64,000 nt of DNA from Bacteroidota bacterium (GCA_030147525.1 JASBVF010000003.1:186001-250000), one strand, 5' to 3'; shown: positions 42,555-51,797, counted from the first letter of the stretch. Notes: generated by a model not told the origin, from the sequence alone. Numbers and translations are program-made.

Positions 42555-42981
42555 ACAAACCATTGAATCACGCAAGGAGATATCCCTGCTGGTCCGCAGT
42601 TTTTATGAAAAAGTGCGGAAGGATGAAATGCTCGGCCCCATTTTCAACGGTATGATTCATGACTGGGAAAAGCACCTGGAAAGGCTGACCGATTTCTGGG
42701 AGGGCAACCTGTTGTTTTTCATCAAAACCAATTACGCAGGTGACCCAAAAACCGTACATCAGCAGGTTGACGATGCGATGGGAAACTCCATCACGATGAA
42801 CCATTTTGGCCGCTGGATCAACCTTTGGATTGAAACGATCGACGAACAATTTACCGGAGATAACGCCCAACGGGCAAAAATGATGGCCCGAAAAATGGCC
42901 ACTTTCTTTTTTCTGAAAATTCATGAGAACCGGCTAAAACCCAACGTTTTACCTTCTCAAAACAACACCTCTGCATCATGA
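42541..42981 (+). CDS. Group III truncated haemoglobin
   Basis: A 146-residue 2-on-2 globin. Start at ATG 42541; a TTG 21 nt earlier was rejected. Landmarks: LVRSFYEKVRKDEMLGPIF (B/C helix region), HDWEKHLERLTDFWEGNLLF (E helix), and MNHFGRWINLW with the proximal haem ligand His88. Group III members are reported in bacteria responding to low oxygen or nitric oxide; that role is inferred here. It lies between an unknown His-rich membrane protein and hemN with overlapping ends, so it is likely co-regulated with anaerobic haem synthesis. Confidence 0.93.
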   Translation: MLSTKQTIESRKEISLLVRSFYEKVRKDEMLGPIFNGMIHDWEKHLERLTDFWEGNLLFFIKTNYAGDPKTVHQQVDDAMGNSITMNHFGRWINLWIETIDEQFTGDNAQRAKMMARKMATFFFLKIHENRLKPNVLPSQNNTSAS

Positions 42982-44330
42982 AAAATCCATTGCTAAAAAA
43001 ATACGATGTACCGGCTCCACGCTACACCAGTTACCCCACGGTTCCCTACTGGAACGAGCCTGCGCCTTCACCGCAAAGCTGGATTTCCAGCGTACAGCAT
43101 GCCTACGGCGACGATCCATCAGTGAGCCTTTACATTCACCTCCCCTACTGCGAGCGGCTGTGCACCTACTGCGGCTGCAACAAACGCATCACCAAAAACC
43201 ACAAGGTCGAGGAGCCTTACATAGAAACCGTACTGAAGGAATGGCAGCTGTACCTCGACGCTTTGCCCGGCAAGCCACTGCTGCGGGAAGTGCACCTCGG
43301 CGGTGGAACGCCTACCTTTTTCAGCCCGGCCAATCTGGAATATTTGATGAAAGGAATCTACGCCGGCGCAGATATTGCCGAAGATTTTGAGGCCAGCTTC
43401 GAAGCCCATCCCAACAGCACGACGCTCGAACACCTTCAGGCCTTGTACAGTCTCGGATTCCGCCGGCTCAGCATTGGCGTGCAGGATTTTGACAATGAAA
43501 TTCTGCGCATCATCAACCGCCTGCAAACTTACGAAGACGTCGAAAGAGTAACGCTGCAAGCACGGGCCATCGGTTACAACAGCATCAACTACGACCTGAT
43601 TTTTGGGCTTCCGCTCCAAACGCCTCAAAACATCCGGGACAACATGGAAAAACTGAAAACGCTGCGTCCGGACCGCATTGCATTCTACAGCTATGCGCAT
43701 GTGCCATGGATAAAACCGAGCCAACGGGCGTATTCGGAAGCAGACCTGCCGGTCAGCGAAGAAAAACGAGCATTGTACGAATTGGGCCGGGAATTACTGG
43801 AGGCTGATGATTACCGTGAAATTGGCATGGACCACTTCGCCCTGCCGACTGACAGTCTGTTCCTGGCCATGGAAGACGGTTCGCTGCACCGTAACTTCAT
43901 GGGTTACACGCCGCTTTACACCCGGCTTTCCATTGCGCTGGGCGCATCGTCCATCAGCGATACCTGGGATGCATTTATCCAAAATGAAAAAACGATTGAA
44001 GACTATACCGAAGCCGTTGAAGCCGAGCGTTTTCCCATCCACCGGGGTCACCTGCTCAATGAGGAGGATCAGGTGATCCGTCATCACATTCTGAATGTGA
44101 TGTGCCGTTTCAAAACGAATTGGGAGGCGGCTGAAAATCAATGTGAAGCATTGTACGAAGGGATTGAAAGGCTCGACGAACTGGAAGCCGACGGCCTGAT
44201 TGTCGTGGAACCTTTTCAGCTAACGGTGACGGAAGCCGGTAAACCTTTCATCCGCAACATCTGCATGGCGCTGGATGCACGCTACTGGCGGAAGCAGCCG
44301 GAAGGGCAGCTGTTTAGTCAGGCAGTGTGA
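42978..44330 (+). CDS. hemN: Oxygen-independent coproporphyrinogen III dehydrogenase
   Basis: A 450-residue radical SAM enzyme that converts coproporphyrinogen III to protoporphyrinogen IX without oxygen. The cluster motif is C58-x3-C62-x2-C65 with the extra HemN cysteine C67 (CERLCTYCGC), which separates true HemN from HemW. Further landmarks are EVHLGGGTPTFF, RLSIGVQDFD, DLIFGLPLQT and the late GMDHFALP with its conserved residues. The start codon overlaps the previous stop (ATGA). It closes the three-gene operon and is followed by a perfect 12-bp hairpin. Confidence 0.96.
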   Translation: MKNPLLKKYDVPAPRYTSYPTVPYWNEPAPSPQSWISSVQHAYGDDPSVSLYIHLPYCERLCTYCGCNKRITKNHKVEEPYIETVLKEWQLYLDALPGKPLLREVHLGGGTPTFFSPANLEYLMKGIYAGADIAEDFEASFEAHPNSTTLEHLQALYSLGFRRLSIGVQDFDNEILRIINRLQTYEDVERVTLQARAIGYNSINYDLIFGLPLQTPQNIRDNMEKLKTLRPDRIAFYSYAHVPWIKPSQRAYSEADLPVSEEKRALYELGRELLEADDYREIGMDHFALPTDSLFLAMEDGSLHRNFMGYTPLYTRLSIALGASSISDTWDAFIQNEKTIEDYTEAVEAERFPIHRGHLLNEEDQVIRHHILNVMCRFKTNWEAAENQCEALYEGIERLDELEADGLIVVEPFQLTVTEAGKPFIRNICMALDARYWRKQPEGQLFSQAV

Positions 44331-44336
44331 GTTTTC

Positions 44337-44378
44337 AGGTTGGCAGTTTAGCAGTCAGGATTGCCGAACTGCCAACCT
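44337..44378. terminator. Perfect 12-bp inverted repeat between hemN and the DUF218 gene
   Basis: AGGTTGGCAGTT (44337-44348) and AACTGCCAACCT (44367-44378) enclose 18 nt. The right arm reaches into the stop codon (44377-44379) of the convergent gene. It probably ends both transcripts. Confidence 0.75.
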
Positions 44379-45147
44379 AAATATACCCTTTGACAGCATA
44401 CGCCACATACCCTATCCATTCATGGATCAGTGCATTCCACAGTTGGAAACCCATCTGATCGGGAATGATAATGTTTTCCGGTGCAAGACGGTCTTTTTCC
44501 GTTAAAAAATGTACGCTGAAAGGAGTGCACATCACCCCGGCTTTTTTAAAACAGCCTATCGAGCGGCGCATGTGCGAGGCAGACGTAATGAGCAGACAGC
44601 TGGCGCCGGGATAGCTTTCGTCCAGTATTTTTTTGGTAAATACGGCATTTTCCCAGGTATTCCTCGATTCGTTTTCCATGATAATGTCCGATTCAGGCAC
44701 TCCGATCCTGAGAAGAAAAGCGTGCATGAGTTCAGCTTCGCCGGGTTGCTTTTGCAGCAAATCACCGGTGCCTCCGGAGAGTAGTATTTTCTTAATTTTT
44801 CCGGTTCTGTAAAGTTCGTAAGCGTTGAGAAAGCGGTTGGCGCTGATGTTGAAATTCATCCGGTCGTGCCGGGGCAGGATGTGCGGGTTTGAGTACCCGC
44901 CCAGCAAAATCCCGATGTCGTAAGGCGCTTCGATCTGATCTGCCGTGATGGTTTCAAGCTCCCAAATTTTTGCTGCCTGATTGAATAAAAAATGATTGGT
45001 AAAAAACAGCGTCATGACCAGGGCAGCAATCAGCGCCTTCTTTTTCCGGCTCTGTTTTTTTGAAAAAAGTGAATAGCCCATTAGCGCAACTACCCAGGTC
45101 AGCGGCTGGAAGATGAAGTAAAGGATTTTGGAGAGGATGAAGAACAT
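44377..45147 (-). CDS. YdcF/ElyC-type DUF218 membrane protein
   Basis: A 256-residue protein with two N-terminal membrane helices (about 1-24 and 37-56) and one soluble DUF218 domain. Domain landmarks: YDIGILLGGYS near 80, KKILLSGGTGD, SRNTWENAVFTKKIL, and CLLITSASHMRRSIGCFKKAG. Family members such as SanA and ElyC affect envelope integrity; the enzymatic activity is unknown. It ends in a membrane-adjacent tail near HEWIGYVAYAVKGYI. It lies 114 nt downstream of the rhomboid gene, transcribed in the same direction. Confidence 0.9.
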   Translation of the reverse strand: MFFILSKILYFIFQPLTWVVALMGYSLFSKKQSRKKKALIAALVMTLFFTNHFLFNQAAKIWELETITADQIEAPYDIGILLGGYSNPHILPRHDRMNFNISANRFLNAYELYRTGKIKKILLSGGTGDLLQKQPGEAELMHAFLLRIGVPESDIIMENESRNTWENAVFTKKILDESYPGASCLLITSASHMRRSIGCFKKAGVMCTPFSVHFLTEKDRLAPENIIIPDQMGFQLWNALIHEWIGYVAYAVKGYI

Positions 45148-45261
45148 GTTTTTAATTTAGGTAGTTGGGTGCTGTCAATTTGGCTTTGGGCGAAATTTGA
45201 ATACTTCAGCAAATTTGAAAATTCCAATCCCCCCGAATTTACCAGACATCTGGCTGCCAAC

Positions 45262-45885
45262 TCAATACGGCCACCCGTTCACAATTTCAGCAACAAACTC
45301 CTGAAGCAGGGAAGGCCTCAGCGCAACAGTGAAGAAAAACCCGAACACCGCACCGTAAAAGTGCGCCTCGTGGTCGATCATGTCATTTGACTTTTTACTG
45401 GCGTAGGAAGAATAAACCAGGAATAATATGGCCGCCAGAATGGCACGAATGGGAATTACAAAAAACAACCCCAACCTCGCCCAAGGCTCGAAAAGTATGA
45501 AGACAAACAAAATACCCGAAACAGCCCCGGAAGCCCCGACACTCCTGAACATCTGGTTTTCACGATGCCGGAAAAAGGTCGGAATATTGGCAAAAACACC
45601 CGTTAGCAGGTACAACAACAGAAAATTCAAGCGCCCCATCACTTCCCCGAACATTTCAAGGAACTGATTCTCCACGGCCAGGCCGAATCCGTAAAAAACA
45701 TACATGTTGATCCCCAGATGCACCCAGCTTCCGTGTACAAAACAGGCCGTCAGCCAGCGGTAAAAATCCCGGTTCCGTGCTTCGAGATAGGGATAATGCA
45801 GGAGCTTGTTCTGCATGTCCGGGTTATTAAATGCCTGCCACGTGATCAGGCAGGTCAGAAAAATCAAAACTATGGTGATTGACAT
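45262..45885 (-). CDS. Rhomboid-family intramembrane serine protease
   Basis: A 207-residue polytopic protease that cleaves membrane segments of other proteins. The start MSITIVLIFLTCLITWQAF is the usual one in Bacteroidota; an in-frame ATG at 45948 adds 21 unrelated residues but cannot be excluded. The catalytic serine is in GASG (Ser119 in this numbering), the histidine in HEAHFYGAVFG (His175), and the conserved HGSWVHLGINMYVFYGFG motif precedes them. Six membrane helices are predictable. It follows rlmH by roughly 80 nt and probably belongs to the nnr-rlmH-rhomboid unit. Confidence 0.9.
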   Translation of the reverse strand: MSITIVLIFLTCLITWQAFNNPDMQNKLLHYPYLEARNRDFYRWLTACFVHGSWVHLGINMYVFYGFGLAVENQFLEMFGEVMGRLNFLLLYLLTGVFANIPTFFRHRENQMFRSVGASGAVSGILFVFILFEPWARLGLFFVIPIRAILAAILFLVYSSYASKKSNDMIDHEAHFYGAVFGFFFTVALRPSLLQEFVAEIVNGWPY

Positions 45886-45963
45886 GGTGGTTGCTCGTTG
45901 TTTTTGATAGACGATCAACAGTGGATGGATGACGGGTTCGTCTGCCATCTGCCGTCCAACGTA

Positions 45964-46437
45964 CTACTCATTGTGATAGGCTTCTCCCCGCAGGATGGTC
46001 ATTGCCCGGTAGAGTTGTTCCACAAAAAAAAGGCGAATCATCTGATGGGAGAAGGTCATTTTTGAAAGTGAAAGTTTGAAATCGGCCCGCTTGTAAATTT
46101 CATCTGAAAACCCCCAGGCACCGCCAACGAGAAAAATCAGCCGCTTCTGACTGAGTTGGAGTTTTTGTTCCATAAATCCGGCAAACTCCACAGACGTCAG
46201 TTGCTTGCCCCGCTCGTCGAGCAAAGCTAAAAAATCATCCGGTTTCAATTTCGAAAGTACAACCTCGCCTTCCTTTTGTTTCAATTGCTCCGGCGGCAGG
46301 CTTTTGGCGTTTTTCGCCTCCGGCAAAACAGAGCTCTGATACGGCAGGTAATGCCCCAGTCGTTTTTCATACACGGTCATTCCTTCGTCGAGGTAGGAAA
46401 AAGAAGTTTTGCCGATCAGCCAGAATTCAACTTTCAT
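45964..46437 (-). CDS. rlmH: 23S rRNA (pseudouridine-1915-N3)-methyltransferase
   Basis: A 157-residue SPOUT methyltransferase that modifies helix 69 of 23S rRNA. Diagnostic parts are the start MKVEFWLIGKT, the motif LLDERGKQLTSVEFAGF, the knot FLVGGAWGFSDEIYKRAD and the end LSLSKMTFSHQMIRLFFVEQLYRA with the conserved His and Gln. Length is standard. It lies 102 nt downstream of nnr on the same strand. Confidence 0.96.
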   Translation of the reverse strand: MKVEFWLIGKTSFSYLDEGMTVYEKRLGHYLPYQSSVLPEAKNAKSLPPEQLKQKEGEVVLSKLKPDDFLALLDERGKQLTSVEFAGFMEQKLQLSQKRLIFLVGGAWGFSDEIYKRADFKLSLSKMTFSHQMIRLFFVEQLYRAMTILRGEAYHNE

Positions 46438-46539
46438 GCGGGTGAATTGATGGGATTTGGGAATTAGAAATTAGGAATTTAGGTGGCAGTCAGGTGGTTT
46501 TTGAAAAAGCCTTGACAGACACCTGGCGTTCCGCTACCT

Positions 46540-48048
46540 TCATTCTTTCAGTGAAATAAAAGCTTTGCCCAAATGATCTGTGATATCGCTTGCCAACAGC
46601 GCTTCCTGTTGAAGGTCATGCGCTGCCAAATCGCCGGCGAGGCCGTGAAGATACACGCCGAGCAGACAGGATTCAAACGGTGAATACCCCTGCGACAGCA
46701 GCCCGGCCAAAACACCGGTGAGTACATCGCCGCTGCCACCGGTTGCCATGCCGGGATTTCCCGTACTGTTAAAATAGCACTGCCCTTCCGGACAGGCGAT
46801 GGCCGTATGTGCGCCTTTCAGAATCAGGTAAACACCCAGTTCCCGGGCCTTCAGACGTTGCAGTTCGTTGCGTTCGAAGCTGTTAGCGGTTTCACCGAAC
46901 AGGCGCTCAAACTCTTTCGGATGCGGAGTCAGAATGCTGTTTTTGGGAATGAGTTTGAAAAAATTGGGGTGGCCGGCAAGGAGGTTCAATGCATCGGCAT
47001 CGAGCACCACGGGCTGATTGGCTGATTTTAGCAAATCGGCAAGGGCCCCGGCGGTAGGTTCACTCGTGCCCAATCCGCAACCAATGGCCACCGCCTTGTA
47101 TTTTGAAAGATCTTCGTAAATCTTCGTGACGGTTTCCTGATCCTGATCCACGCTGATCATGGCTTCAGGGATGGCAATTTGTAAAATTTCATACCCGCAT
47201 TTCGGCGTATGCACCGTCACCAGACCGGCGCCGCTTCGCAGGCAGGCTCTTGCGGCGAGGATGGCAGCTCCGATTTTCCCATAACTGCCCGCCACGAGCA
47301 GGGTATGCCCGAAAACGCCTTTGTGATCGTATTTTTTACGATACCTGACGATCGGTTTCACCATTTTCAAATCAACCAGGTGCAGCGGTGTTTCTTCTTT
47401 TTTGATAAAATCGGCATGAAGGCCGATCGTATCAAAACTCCACTCCCCAACCCGGTGCAGGTTTTCAGGAAAGAAAAAACCGAGTTTAGGCATTTCAAAA
47501 CTGAAGGTGAAATCCGCCAGAACAGAAACGCCGGCGGTTGGCTTGTCAGCGAACATGCCTGAAGGAATGTCGACGGAAACCCTCGTGACCGGCTGCTGAT
47601 TCAGGTGTTCGATCAATTTGGCCCAATAGCCTTCCACACTCCGGCTCAATCCGGACCCAAAAATTGCGTCGATGACAATGCTGCCTTCCGGCAATGACGG
47701 CATTTTATCGCCTTTATTTATTTCCTCAAACGGGCAGGAGCGGTATTTCCGCAGGTTTTTAAAGTTGCTGGCGCAATCTTCGCTGAGTTTGTCACCGATG
47801 CGCAGCAGGTAGGCTTTCACTTCGTAATAATCCCGGCTGAGCATTCGGGCAATGGCCAGTCCGTCACCGCCATTGTTGCCGGGACCTGAAAAGACAAAAA
47901 CTTTCCGGTGTTTATCCTGAAATTGTTTTTCAAACCAATGAAAAAACGTGCGGGAGGCCCTCTCCATTAATTCAATGGACGGCACCGGCTCGTGATCAAT
48001 CGTATATTGGTCCAGTCTGCGAGTTTGATCTACGGTAAATATTTTCAT
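46540..48048 (-). CDS. nnr: Bifunctional NAD(P)H-hydrate epimerase / ADP-dependent dehydratase
   Basis: A 502-residue metabolite-repair enzyme. The NnrE epimerase domain occupies about 1-215 (FSGPGNNGGDGLAIARML, SIVIDAIFGSGLSR), and the NnrD dehydratase domain about 225-502 (GHTLLVAGSYGKIGAAILAA, LTPHPKEFERLFG, GNPGMATGGSGDVLTGVLAG). Both motif sets are intact. It repairs hydrated NADH and NADPH in the cytoplasm. As the first gene of the minus-strand run, it should drive rlmH and rhomboid expression. No exact promoter box lies within 100 nt upstream. Confidence 0.96.
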   Translation of the reverse strand: MKIFTVDQTRRLDQYTIDHEPVPSIELMERASRTFFHWFEKQFQDKHRKVFVFSGPGNNGGDGLAIARMLSRDYYEVKAYLLRIGDKLSEDCASNFKNLRKYRSCPFEEINKGDKMPSLPEGSIVIDAIFGSGLSRSVEGYWAKLIEHLNQQPVTRVSVDIPSGMFADKPTAGVSVLADFTFSFEMPKLGFFFPENLHRVGEWSFDTIGLHADFIKKEETPLHLVDLKMVKPIVRYRKKYDHKGVFGHTLLVAGSYGKIGAAILAARACLRSGAGLVTVHTPKCGYEILQIAIPEAMISVDQDQETVTKIYEDLSKYKAVAIGCGLGTSEPTAGALADLLKSANQPVVLDADALNLLAGHPNFFKLIPKNSILTPHPKEFERLFGETANSFERNELQRLKARELGVYLILKGAHTAIACPEGQCYFNSTGNPGMATGGSGDVLTGVLAGLLSQGYSPFESCLLGVYLHGLAGDLAAHDLQQEALLASDITDHLGKAFISLKE

Positions 48049-48282
48049 AACTGATGAATCAATTCTTAGGCTCCATGAGATTTACGGTAAAAAAAAGGAT
48101 TTTTGCCAAATCCGGCTGTAAAGTTTCACCAAAAGTCAAAATTGAGAAAAGTTGCCTGCCTGAATTACCTGATTTTTTGCCAAAACCAAACATTTGCGCA
48201 ACTTTAGCCAATCAATCAAGACCGGCTCAACGTAACTTGCCCGGCCTTACTCCATGGCTTTTAAAAAAAACCTGAATGTAAA

Positions 48283-50439
48283 ATGCGCCACTGCTACGCT
48301 TTTTTTATCCTGCTTGCTTTCGCTCTCTTTCCGGCTTCGCTCAAGGCCACGCACATCGTCGGGGGTGAAATGACCTATACCTGCCTGGGCAATGACCAGT
48401 ACCAGATCACGCTGACGATTTTCAGAGATTGTTACAATGGTGTGCCCTGGTTTGACAACCCTGCTTCCATCGGTGTTTTTACCTCCAACAACCTGCTTTT
48501 TTCCCAAACGCTCGTTCCATTGAATCTGATGGAAAATGACACGCTCGATCCTGACCTTGGCAGCGAGTGTTTCGTGGCTCCGCCCAATGTTTGTGTCCAT
48601 ACCACTTCTTACACCACTGTGATCAATCTGCCTTACCATCCCGGAGGGTATCAGATTGTCTATCAGCGGTGTTGCCGCAACAACACCATCAGCAATATCG
48701 TCGCACCCGAAGATACCGGGGCGACTTACAGCATCGATATCAGCCCGCAGGCTTTGCAGGAATGCAACAGTAGCCCGGTTTTCAATAATTGGCCGCCGCT
48801 TTATCTCTGTGTCAATTTTCCGTTTGAAATTGATCAGTCGGCGGTCGATCCTGACGGTGACTCGCTGGTTTATAAACTTTGCAACCCGCTTCAGGGCGCC
48901 ACCGACTTTGCGCCAATGCCACAACCGCCAAATCCGCCGCCCTACTTCCCGGTCGAATGGATCACCCCGCCTTACGGTGTGGACAACATGCTCAACGGCG
49001 CCCCCGGCGGCGTGCCCATGTCCATCGATCCTGTGACGGGACTGCTCACGGCCACGCCGAATACCATCGGCCAGTTTGTGATCGGGATTTGTGTGGAAGA
49101 ATACCGCAACGGCGTCCTGATCGGCGTGAAACGCCGGGACTACCAGGTGAATGTGGGGGAATGCGAAATTGCCACCGCCGCCTTTTTTGCGCCGGACATT
49201 TTGTGCGATTCTTACGAAGTGACATTCAACAACCAGAGCGAAAGCGCCGACGATTTCCTTTGGTTGTTCAATGACCCCAACAATCCGGGGGCTTCCTCTA
49301 CCCTCTTCAATCCGACTTACACTTACTCCGACACCGGGCTTTATACCATTATCCTGATAGCAGAACCGGGCACGAACTGCTCAGATACTTTTTCAACGCA
49401 GGTGCATATTTTACCCAATTCATTGTCGGCGAATTTCAATGTGGAAAATGTCGATTGCGAAGACGAATTGACCATCCAGGTGCTGGACTCTTCGATTGAT
49501 ACGGCGGCCTCCGTTGCCAGTTGGAGTTGGGTACTGGAATACGGCGCCAACACGGTGACTTCCATGGAACAAAATCCCACTTTCACCATAACTGAACCCG
49601 GCGATGCGACCCTGACACTCACCGTCACCTCCATCAACGGCTGTACCCGAACACTGACGGAAACTTTCCCGGTGCAGTTTATTAATGATCCACTGCTGGC
49701 GGATTCAACTTCTATTTGTATCGGCAGCGGGGCTGTGGAGCTGAATCCCGATGGTGGTTTCCCTAATGCCACCTACAGCTGGATGCCGCCGGATGGCCTC
49801 GACAATCCCAACATTCCCAACCCGATGGCCATGCCCGACTCGACCACGACTTATTCGGTCGTGATAACGGATGCCGCAGGTTTTTGTCAGATTGAAAAAG
49901 ACATCACCGTCATCGTGTCCCCGTTCGTGGAGGTAACTCCGGTACTGGATACCATCCTGCAAGGTGAATCCGTGCAAATCATCGCCACGGAGAACGGGAC
50001 TTACACCTACGTCTGGTCGCCGCCGACTTTCCTCGATGCCGGTAATATTTCAAACCCGCTGTCCACGCCAAATGAGTCGATCGTGTACAACCTCACCGTT
50101 ACCGACGAGGATGGCTGCATCGTTGAACGCACGGTGACCATCATTGTACTCACACTCTGCGAGGAGCCTTTCGTTTTCATCCCTACGGGTTTCACCCCAA
50201 ACGGTGACGGTAAAAACGACACCTTCAAAGTGATCGGCAACAACCTCGACGAGGTGTACCTGGCCGTTTACAATCGTTGGGGAGAGTTGATTTTTGAAAC
50301 AAGAGATCCTTCAGCGGGCTGGGACGGAACCTACAAAGGCAAACTCCTGCCACCCGATGCCTACGGTTTTTACGCAAGGGTGAAATGCGTGGGTGGACTG
50401 GAATATTCGAAGAAAGGAAATGTGACTTTGCTGAGGTGA
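48283..50439 (+). CDS. Secreted PKD-repeat protein with T9SS type B (gliding-motility) tail
   Basis: A 718-residue exported protein. The signal peptide is MRHCYAFFILLAFALFPASLKA. The N-terminal 280 residues (THIVGGEMTYTCLGNDQY, FRDCYNG, YQIVYQRCCRNNTISNI) form a module common in Bacteroidota gliding-motility-associated proteins. Two or three PKD/Ig-like units follow, such as NPTYTYSDTGLYTIILIAEPG near 340 and TYVWSPP near 560. The C-terminal domain FVFIPTGFTPNGDGKNDTF, YNRWGELIFETRD, GWDGTYKGK marks it as type IX cargo. Cysteines are frequent. The ligand is unknown. A 15-bp hairpin separates it from the convergent ychF. Confidence 0.93.
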   Translation: MRHCYAFFILLAFALFPASLKATHIVGGEMTYTCLGNDQYQITLTIFRDCYNGVPWFDNPASIGVFTSNNLLFSQTLVPLNLMENDTLDPDLGSECFVAPPNVCVHTTSYTTVINLPYHPGGYQIVYQRCCRNNTISNIVAPEDTGATYSIDISPQALQECNSSPVFNNWPPLYLCVNFPFEIDQSAVDPDGDSLVYKLCNPLQGATDFAPMPQPPNPPPYFPVEWITPPYGVDNMLNGAPGGVPMSIDPVTGLLTATPNTIGQFVIGICVEEYRNGVLIGVKRRDYQVNVGECEIATAAFFAPDILCDSYEVTFNNQSESADDFLWLFNDPNNPGASSTLFNPTYTYSDTGLYTIILIAEPGTNCSDTFSTQVHILPNSLSANFNVENVDCEDELTIQVLDSSIDTAASVASWSWVLEYGANTVTSMEQNPTFTITEPGDATLTLTVTSINGCTRTLTETFPVQFINDPLLADSTSICIGSGAVELNPDGGFPNATYSWMPPDGLDNPNIPNPMAMPDSTTTYSVVITDAAGFCQIEKDITVIVSPFVEVTPVLDTILQGESVQIIATENGTYTYVWSPPTFLDAGNISNPLSTPNESIVYNLTVTDEDGCIVERTVTIIVLTLCEEPFVFIPTGFTPNGDGKNDTFKVIGNNLDEVYLAVYNRWGELIFETRDPSAGWDGTYKGKLLPPDAYGFYARVKCVGGLEYSKKGNVTLLR

Positions 50440-50448
50440 GGTATTACT

Positions 50449-50502
50449 TAACGTCGTCTTTAGTCAGCAGAGGATTACCGCTGCCGGCTAAAGACGACGT
50501 TA
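50449..50502. terminator. Perfect 15-bp bidirectional hairpin
   Basis: TAACGTCGTCTTTAG (50449-50463) and CTAAAGACGACGTTA (50488-50502) pair perfectly, with an inner GCAG/CTGC pair in the 24-nt spacer. It lies between the convergent PKD gene and ychF. Confidence 0.85.
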
Positions 50503-50511
50503 CGTTTAAAC

Positions 50512-51609
50512 TTAAACATTAAATCGGAAGTGCATGCAATCCCCATCCTGCACGACATACTCCTTGCCTTCCACACCCATTTTACCGGCTTCCTTAATGG
50601 CGGCTTCGGAGCCGTATTTCACGTAATCATCGTATTTGATGACTTCCGCACGGATGAATCCTTTTTCAAAATCGGTATGAATAACGCTGGCGGCCTTCGG
50701 TGCTTTCCACCCCCTGCGAATCGTCCAGGCCCTTACTTCCTTTTCACCCACGGTAAAATAGGTGATGAGGTCGAGCAATTTATAGGTACCCCGGATGAGA
50801 CGATTAACGCCCGGTTCGGCAAGGCCCATCATTTCGAGGTAATCATTGCGCTCTTCCAACGTTTCCATCTGTGCGATTTCCGCTTCGATGGCGGCGCTGA
50901 TGAAAATGACCTCTGCCGGTTCGTCTTTCACCGCTTCGATAAAACGCTTGGTGTACTCATTGCCGTCATTGACAGATGCTTCATCCACGTTGCAAACGTA
51001 AAGGATCGGCTTAGAGGTGAGTAGCATCATATCTCTCAGCAGAACCATACCCTCATCATCGAGTTCCACGGAACGGGCTGGCTTGCCATCATTGAGATGT
51101 TTGAGGATTTGTTCGCCGATTTCGACCATGCGTACATCCTCTTTTTTACCGGCTTTGGCTTGCTTACGCAAACGGTCTACCCGCTTTTCGGCTGTTTCGA
51201 GGTCTTTGAGAATCAATTCTGTGTCAATGATATCCTTGTCCCTGACCGGATCGACGCCGCCGTCCACATGCACGACGTTATCATCCACAAAGCAGCGGAC
51301 GACATGCACGATGGCATCCGTTTCACGGATGTTTGCGAGGAACTGGTTACCCAAACCTTCGCCTTTGCTAGCGCCTTTGATCAAACCTGCAATGTCCACG
51401 ATTTCGATAGTCGTAGGCACGAGGGATTTGGGGTTGACAAGTTCGTTGAGTTTATCCAACCGCTCGTCCGGCACGGTAATGATACCGACATTGGGATCTT
51501 TGGTTGCAAAAGGGTAATTGGCTGCCAACGCTTTGGCTGAAGTGAGAGCGTTGAAAAGGGTTGATTTTCCTACGTTTGGAAGGCCGACAATGCCTGCTTG
51601 TAATGCCAT
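50512..51609 (-). CDS. ychF: Redox-responsive P-loop ATPase YchF
   Basis: A 365-residue Obg-family ribosome-associated ATPase. The P-loop GLPNVGKST is at residues 9-17, the G3 region is DIAGLIKGASKGEGLGNQFL, and the G4 position reads NVDE instead of NKxD, the known change that gives YchF ATP preference. A coiled-coil insert runs about 125-170, and a C-terminal TGS domain follows (EVRAWTIRRGWKAPKAASVIHTDFEKGF). Its promoter box TATCTTTG lies about 65 nt upstream, and a simple-sequence hairpin sits in the leader. Confidence 0.96.
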   Translation of the reverse strand: MALQAGIVGLPNVGKSTLFNALTSAKALAANYPFATKDPNVGIITVPDERLDKLNELVNPKSLVPTTIEIVDIAGLIKGASKGEGLGNQFLANIRETDAIVHVVRCFVDDNVVHVDGGVDPVRDKDIIDTELILKDLETAEKRVDRLRKQAKAGKKEDVRMVEIGEQILKHLNDGKPARSVELDDEGMVLLRDMMLLTSKPILYVCNVDEASVNDGNEYTKRFIEAVKDEPAEVIFISAAIEAEIAQMETLEERNDYLEMMGLAEPGVNRLIRGTYKLLDLITYFTVGEKEVRAWTIRRGWKAPKAASVIHTDFEKGFIRAEVIKYDDYVKYGSEAAIKEAGKMGVEGKEYVVQDGDCMHFRFNV

Positions 51610-51635
51610 TTTATTAATGATGAATGATGAATGAT

Positions 51636-51658
51636 AAATGATGAATTTTTCATCATTT
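51636..51658 (-). repeat. Hairpin in the predicted ychF leader
   Basis: AAATGATGAA (51636-51645) and TTCATCATTT (51649-51658) are perfect inverted copies with a 3-nt loop. The stretch downstream repeats ATGATGA words (51616-51645). If transcription begins near 51666, this hairpin forms at the 5' end of the ychF mRNA. Confidence 0.7.
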
Positions 51659-51672
51659 TTCTAAAACGGGCG

Positions 51673-51680
51673 CAAAGATA
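51673..51680 (-). promoter_or_regulatory. -7 box TATCTTTG for ychF
   Basis: Exact TAnnTTTG on the minus strand. The predicted leader is about 57 nt and contains a perfect 10-bp hairpin. No standard -33 TTTG was found. Confidence 0.5.
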
Positions 51681-51701
51681 GGATTTGGCGGGAAATCAGG
51701 A

Positions 51702-51782
51702 AGGTGTTTGTGTGTTTAGGTGTTTATGTGTTTGTGGCAGGCTCCAGCACAAACACACAAACCCATAAACACCCAAACACCT
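51702..51782. repeat. 35-bp imperfect inverted repeat of GTGTTT words
   Basis: Two 35-base arms (51702-51736 and 51748-51782) match at 31 of 35 positions around an 11-nt loop, GCAGGCTCCAG. Both arms consist of repeated TGTTT words. It lies between the ychF promoter and the end of the DUF1801 gene. A 13-base piece of the same sequence (ACACCCAAACACC) recurs near 57895, next to another gene end. Confidence 0.85.
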
Positions 51783-51797
51783 GAAAACCCATTACAC

